NCBI GenBank assembly: GCA_913031515.1
Contig: CAJWET010000022.1
Coordinates: 1-15,695 of the forward strand
Origin: an uncultured Acidimicrobiaceae bacterium
GTDB lineage: Bacteria > Actinomycetota > Acidimicrobiia > Acidimicrobiales > UBA8592
DNA: 15,695 nt
Direction: 5' to 3'
Shown here: positions 14,391 through 15,695 of the stretch, in pieces
How the letters are laid out: every line of letters starts with the position of its first letter
Position numbering within the stretch: the first letter of the stretch is position 1
Made by a program: the position numbers and the translations under genes
The notes under the pieces: model-generated
What the model saw: only the letters and a program-made list of their open reading frames with translations
Told to the model about the DNA's origin: nothing
The model's database searches: none

Positions 14391-14558
14391 TTACTTCTCT
14401 TCCTTAAATATTACGTGCTTTCGTGCTATAGGATCATACTTGCGTAACTCAATACGGTCTCTGGTATTGACTTTATTTTTATTCGTCACATACGTGTACC
14501 CAGTACCGGCAGTTGATTTGAGTTTGATGACGGGCCTCTTATCGCTTCCTGCAGGCAT
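14391..14558 (-). CDS. rpmG: 50S ribosomal protein L33 (cysteine-free type)
   Basis: Large-subunit ribosomal protein of 55 residues that follows L28. The sequence carries the L33 core: RPVIKLKSTAGTGYTYVT, then NKNKVNTRDRIELRKYDP and RKHVIFKEEK at the C-terminus. It has no cysteine, so it is the zinc-independent (C-minus) form; the zinc-binding form has two CxxC pairs. The ATG directly follows the rpmB TAA with no gap. Its ribosome-binding site AGAAGG (14564-14569) lies inside the last rpmB codons, 5 nt from the ATG, so translation is probably coupled. Confidence 0.95.
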   Translation of the reverse strand: MPAGSDKRPVIKLKSTAGTGYTYVTNKNKVNTRDRIELRKYDPIARKHVIFKEEK

Positions 14559-14795
14559 TTAAACCTTCTCTCCTCGTCGTCGCATATCAGCGAGGACGCT
14601 TTCAATCCCATTCTTGTTTATCGTCTTTATTCCCTTTGCACTAACAGTAAGTGTTACCCATCGTTTTTCGCTAGGAATCCAAAACCTTTTAACATGAACA
14701 TTGGGATTCCAACGGCGGCGGGTTTTCCTATGCGAATGGGAAACATTGTTTCCGAAAGCTGGTTTCCGTCCTGTTACTTGGCAAATCCTTGACAT
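14559..14795 (-). CDS. rpmB: 50S ribosomal protein L28
   Basis: Large-subunit ribosomal protein of 78 residues. Family landmarks are CQVTGRKP near the start, GNNVSHSHRKTRRRW, the basic segment NPNVHVKRFW, and the ending VSAKGIKTINKNGIESVLADM. It has one cysteine (Cys5) and thus lacks the full zinc-binding set of the C-plus form. The start ATG 14795 has an extended -10 promoter immediately upstream and no Shine-Dalgarno site, so the transcript is probably leaderless. It heads rpmB-rpmG and possibly the HD-protein gene. Confidence 0.96.
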   Translation of the reverse strand: MSRICQVTGRKPAFGNNVSHSHRKTRRRWNPNVHVKRFWIPSEKRWVTLTVSAKGIKTINKNGIESVLADMRRRGEKV

Positions 14796-14801
14796 GGGTA
14801 G

Positions 14802-14810
14802 ATTCTAACA
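14802..14810 (-). promoter_or_regulatory. Extended -10 promoter of rpmB (leaderless start)
   Basis: TGTTAGAAT on the minus strand contains the extended -10 TG plus TAGAAT, ending 6 nt before ATG 14795. No -35 box is recognised 17 bp upstream, which fits an extended -10 promoter. Confidence 0.5.
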
Positions 14811-14918
14811 ATCCTATGAATGTTCCCCTACCCCCCAAGAATCTTTCTGACAGAGGCGACAATAGAAACATATGTGAGGAATGTACAGTTAACGTGAAGC
14901 CACTAAGGATTTTTAGAG

Positions 14919-15695
14919 ATGAATCTAAAACTAGGTTACCCTCCCAAGCCAGGTCTCCTAATACGGATAATACTATGCGGTGCCCTATTAGCACCGGTCG
15001 CCTTAGCTGTAGATATCAGAACCGCGCCAGATGTTTCTGCTGACCCTGGTGTTACATCGGACGCATCATGGATGCCATTCATTGGTGAATACGAAATTTG
15101 GTGTAGTTTAGCCACCGGTGGCACAGGTCCATGTGGCAACCATCATTCAACATGGGGAATTGACTTCGAACTTCCATTTAACCATCCAGCCTATTCCGCC
15201 GGGGCTGGAACGGTTAAGCAAATATACGACGGATGTGGCCCTTCGGCGGGTTCAGGATATTGCAACGGCGGTGCAGGAAACTGGATCTCGATCGACCACG
15301 GTTCCCATTGGGCTAGATACATTCATCTCGCTTACATCAATTCGACTTTAGAAGTTGGTGACTGGGTTGAAATAGGTGACCTTGTTGGATACGCAGGCTG
15401 TTCAGGCTGTGTATATTCAGACTCGCACCTTCATTATGACGAAACTCTGCCACAAAACCTTCCTGTTTCACGAGTCAACTTTGGACAGATTTTTGCTTGT
15501 CATGGCACGACAAAGGTTACGTACCCTGATCACCTAGGCACAGCAGATTGGCAGCAAGTCCCATATGGTTCCCTCATAAGGAACGACGGATACAGCTGCG
15601 TTGATACTTCTTCACCAGGAGACCCTTCGATGCCGGATACGAATCAGATTGATCAGGATACTCCCGGGTTTTTGTCTGCGGGTTGGATTGGTGCT
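14919..15695 (+). CDS. Secreted M23-like (LytM/peptidase M23) protein, 3' end outside the window
   Basis: The first 259 residues are visible and no stop is reached. A Sec signal peptide is clear: basic start, hydrophobic core IILCGALLAPVALA (17-30) and a likely cut after Ala30. The mature part holds an M23 (LytM) domain, whose members cut peptidoglycan cross-links outside the membrane. Asp82 (WGIDF), His136 (RYIHL) and His170-x-His172 (SDSHLHYDE) match family positions. The first zinc-ligand His, usually four residues before the Asp, is Thr78; His75-His76 lie just before it. The mature region has eight cysteines (62, 72, 106, 115, 161, 164, 194, 227), suggesting disulfide bonds. ATG 14919 has AAGGA (14905-14909) 9 nt upstream. 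The gene diverges from rpmB. Confidence 0.85.
   Translation, partial: MNLKLGYPPKPGLLIRIILCGALLAPVALAVDIRTAPDVSADPGVTSDASWMPFIGEYEIWCSLATGGTGPCGNHHSTWGIDFELPFNHPAYSAGAGTVKQIYDGCGPSAGSGYCNGGAGNWISIDHGSHWARYIHLAYINSTLEVGDWVEIGDLVGYAGCSGCVYSDSHLHYDETLPQNLPVSRVNFGQIFACHGTTKVTYPDHLGTADWQQVPYGSLIRNDGYSCVDTSSPGDPSMPDTNQIDQDTPGFLSAGWIGA

Noticed and set aside
14789..14820. TTGACA at 14789-14794 as -35 of a plus-strand promoter for the M23 gene
   Set aside because: The only nearby -10-like sequence (TATGAA at 14815) would need a 20-bp spacer, and the TTGACA lies inside the rpmB start region; too weak to annotate.
14789..15043. 84-residue plus-strand frame between rpmB and the M23 gene
   Set aside because: It overlaps the rpmB start and the M23 signal-peptide coding region in another frame and has no ribosome-binding site or recognisable domain.
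15118..15351. 77-residue plus-strand frame inside the M23 gene
   Set aside because: It is an out-of-frame shadow of the M23 domain, whose own frame shows signal peptide and zinc-ligand motifs.

Overview
The window reads as a stretch of chromosome from a moderate-G+C (mid to high 40s percent, judged by eye) free-living actinobacterium. A marine Acidimicrobiia-like genome fits best. The evidence is a type Ic methionine aminopeptidase with its N-terminal extension, an HD protein that matches the C-terminal half of actinobacterial CCA-adding enzymes, and many fatty-acyl/CoA, SDR and phytanoyl-dioxygenase genes of the kind common in marine actinobacterial genomes. Many genes also appear to be leaderless, which is common in Actinobacteria. 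The taxonomic placement is inference. I see no rRNA, tRNA, CRISPR array, insertion sequence or phage gene.

Layout. Positions 1-285 hold no intact gene, but from about 76 they carry the 5' remains of a RecB-like PD-(D/E)XK nuclease gene (readable from GTG 286 to 774). DNA repair continues with mutM/fpg (826-1617). A nucleoside hydrolase (1622-2560, minus) converges on fpg and diverges from the membrane protease htpX (2600-3550) across only 39 bp. An SDR oxidoreductase follows htpX (3602-4387). A minus-strand block then holds a phytanoyl-CoA dioxygenase (4395-5180), a histidine phosphatase (5222-5893) and methionine aminopeptidase (5949-6878), followed by a MaoC-type hydratase (6921-7376). MaoC diverges from a CDF metal transporter (7456-8376).

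Positions 8452-13572 are a plus-strand acyl-CoA cluster: an AcuI/YhdH-type acryloyl-CoA reductase, a 783-residue double-domain class III CoA-transferase, a crotonase-fold protein lacking both catalytic glutamates, and a conserved-looking protein of unknown function. The last three have strong Shine-Dalgarno sites and short gaps, so they probably form one operon. This is the best place in the window to look for an undescribed catabolic pathway.

On the minus strand, rpmB (L28), rpmG (L33, only 55 residues) and a stand-alone HD protein form a ribosomal/tRNA-maturation group (14795 down to 13588). A secreted M23-like protein starts at 14919 and runs off the right edge.

The clearest signal outside the genes is a repeated start architecture. 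Eight genes with no recognisable Shine-Dalgarno site each carry a TANNNT hexamer whose last base lies 5-7 nt before the start codon, as expected for leaderless mRNAs. Seven other genes carry clear Shine-Dalgarno sites instead. The histidine phosphatase and the HD protein fit neither class cleanly.
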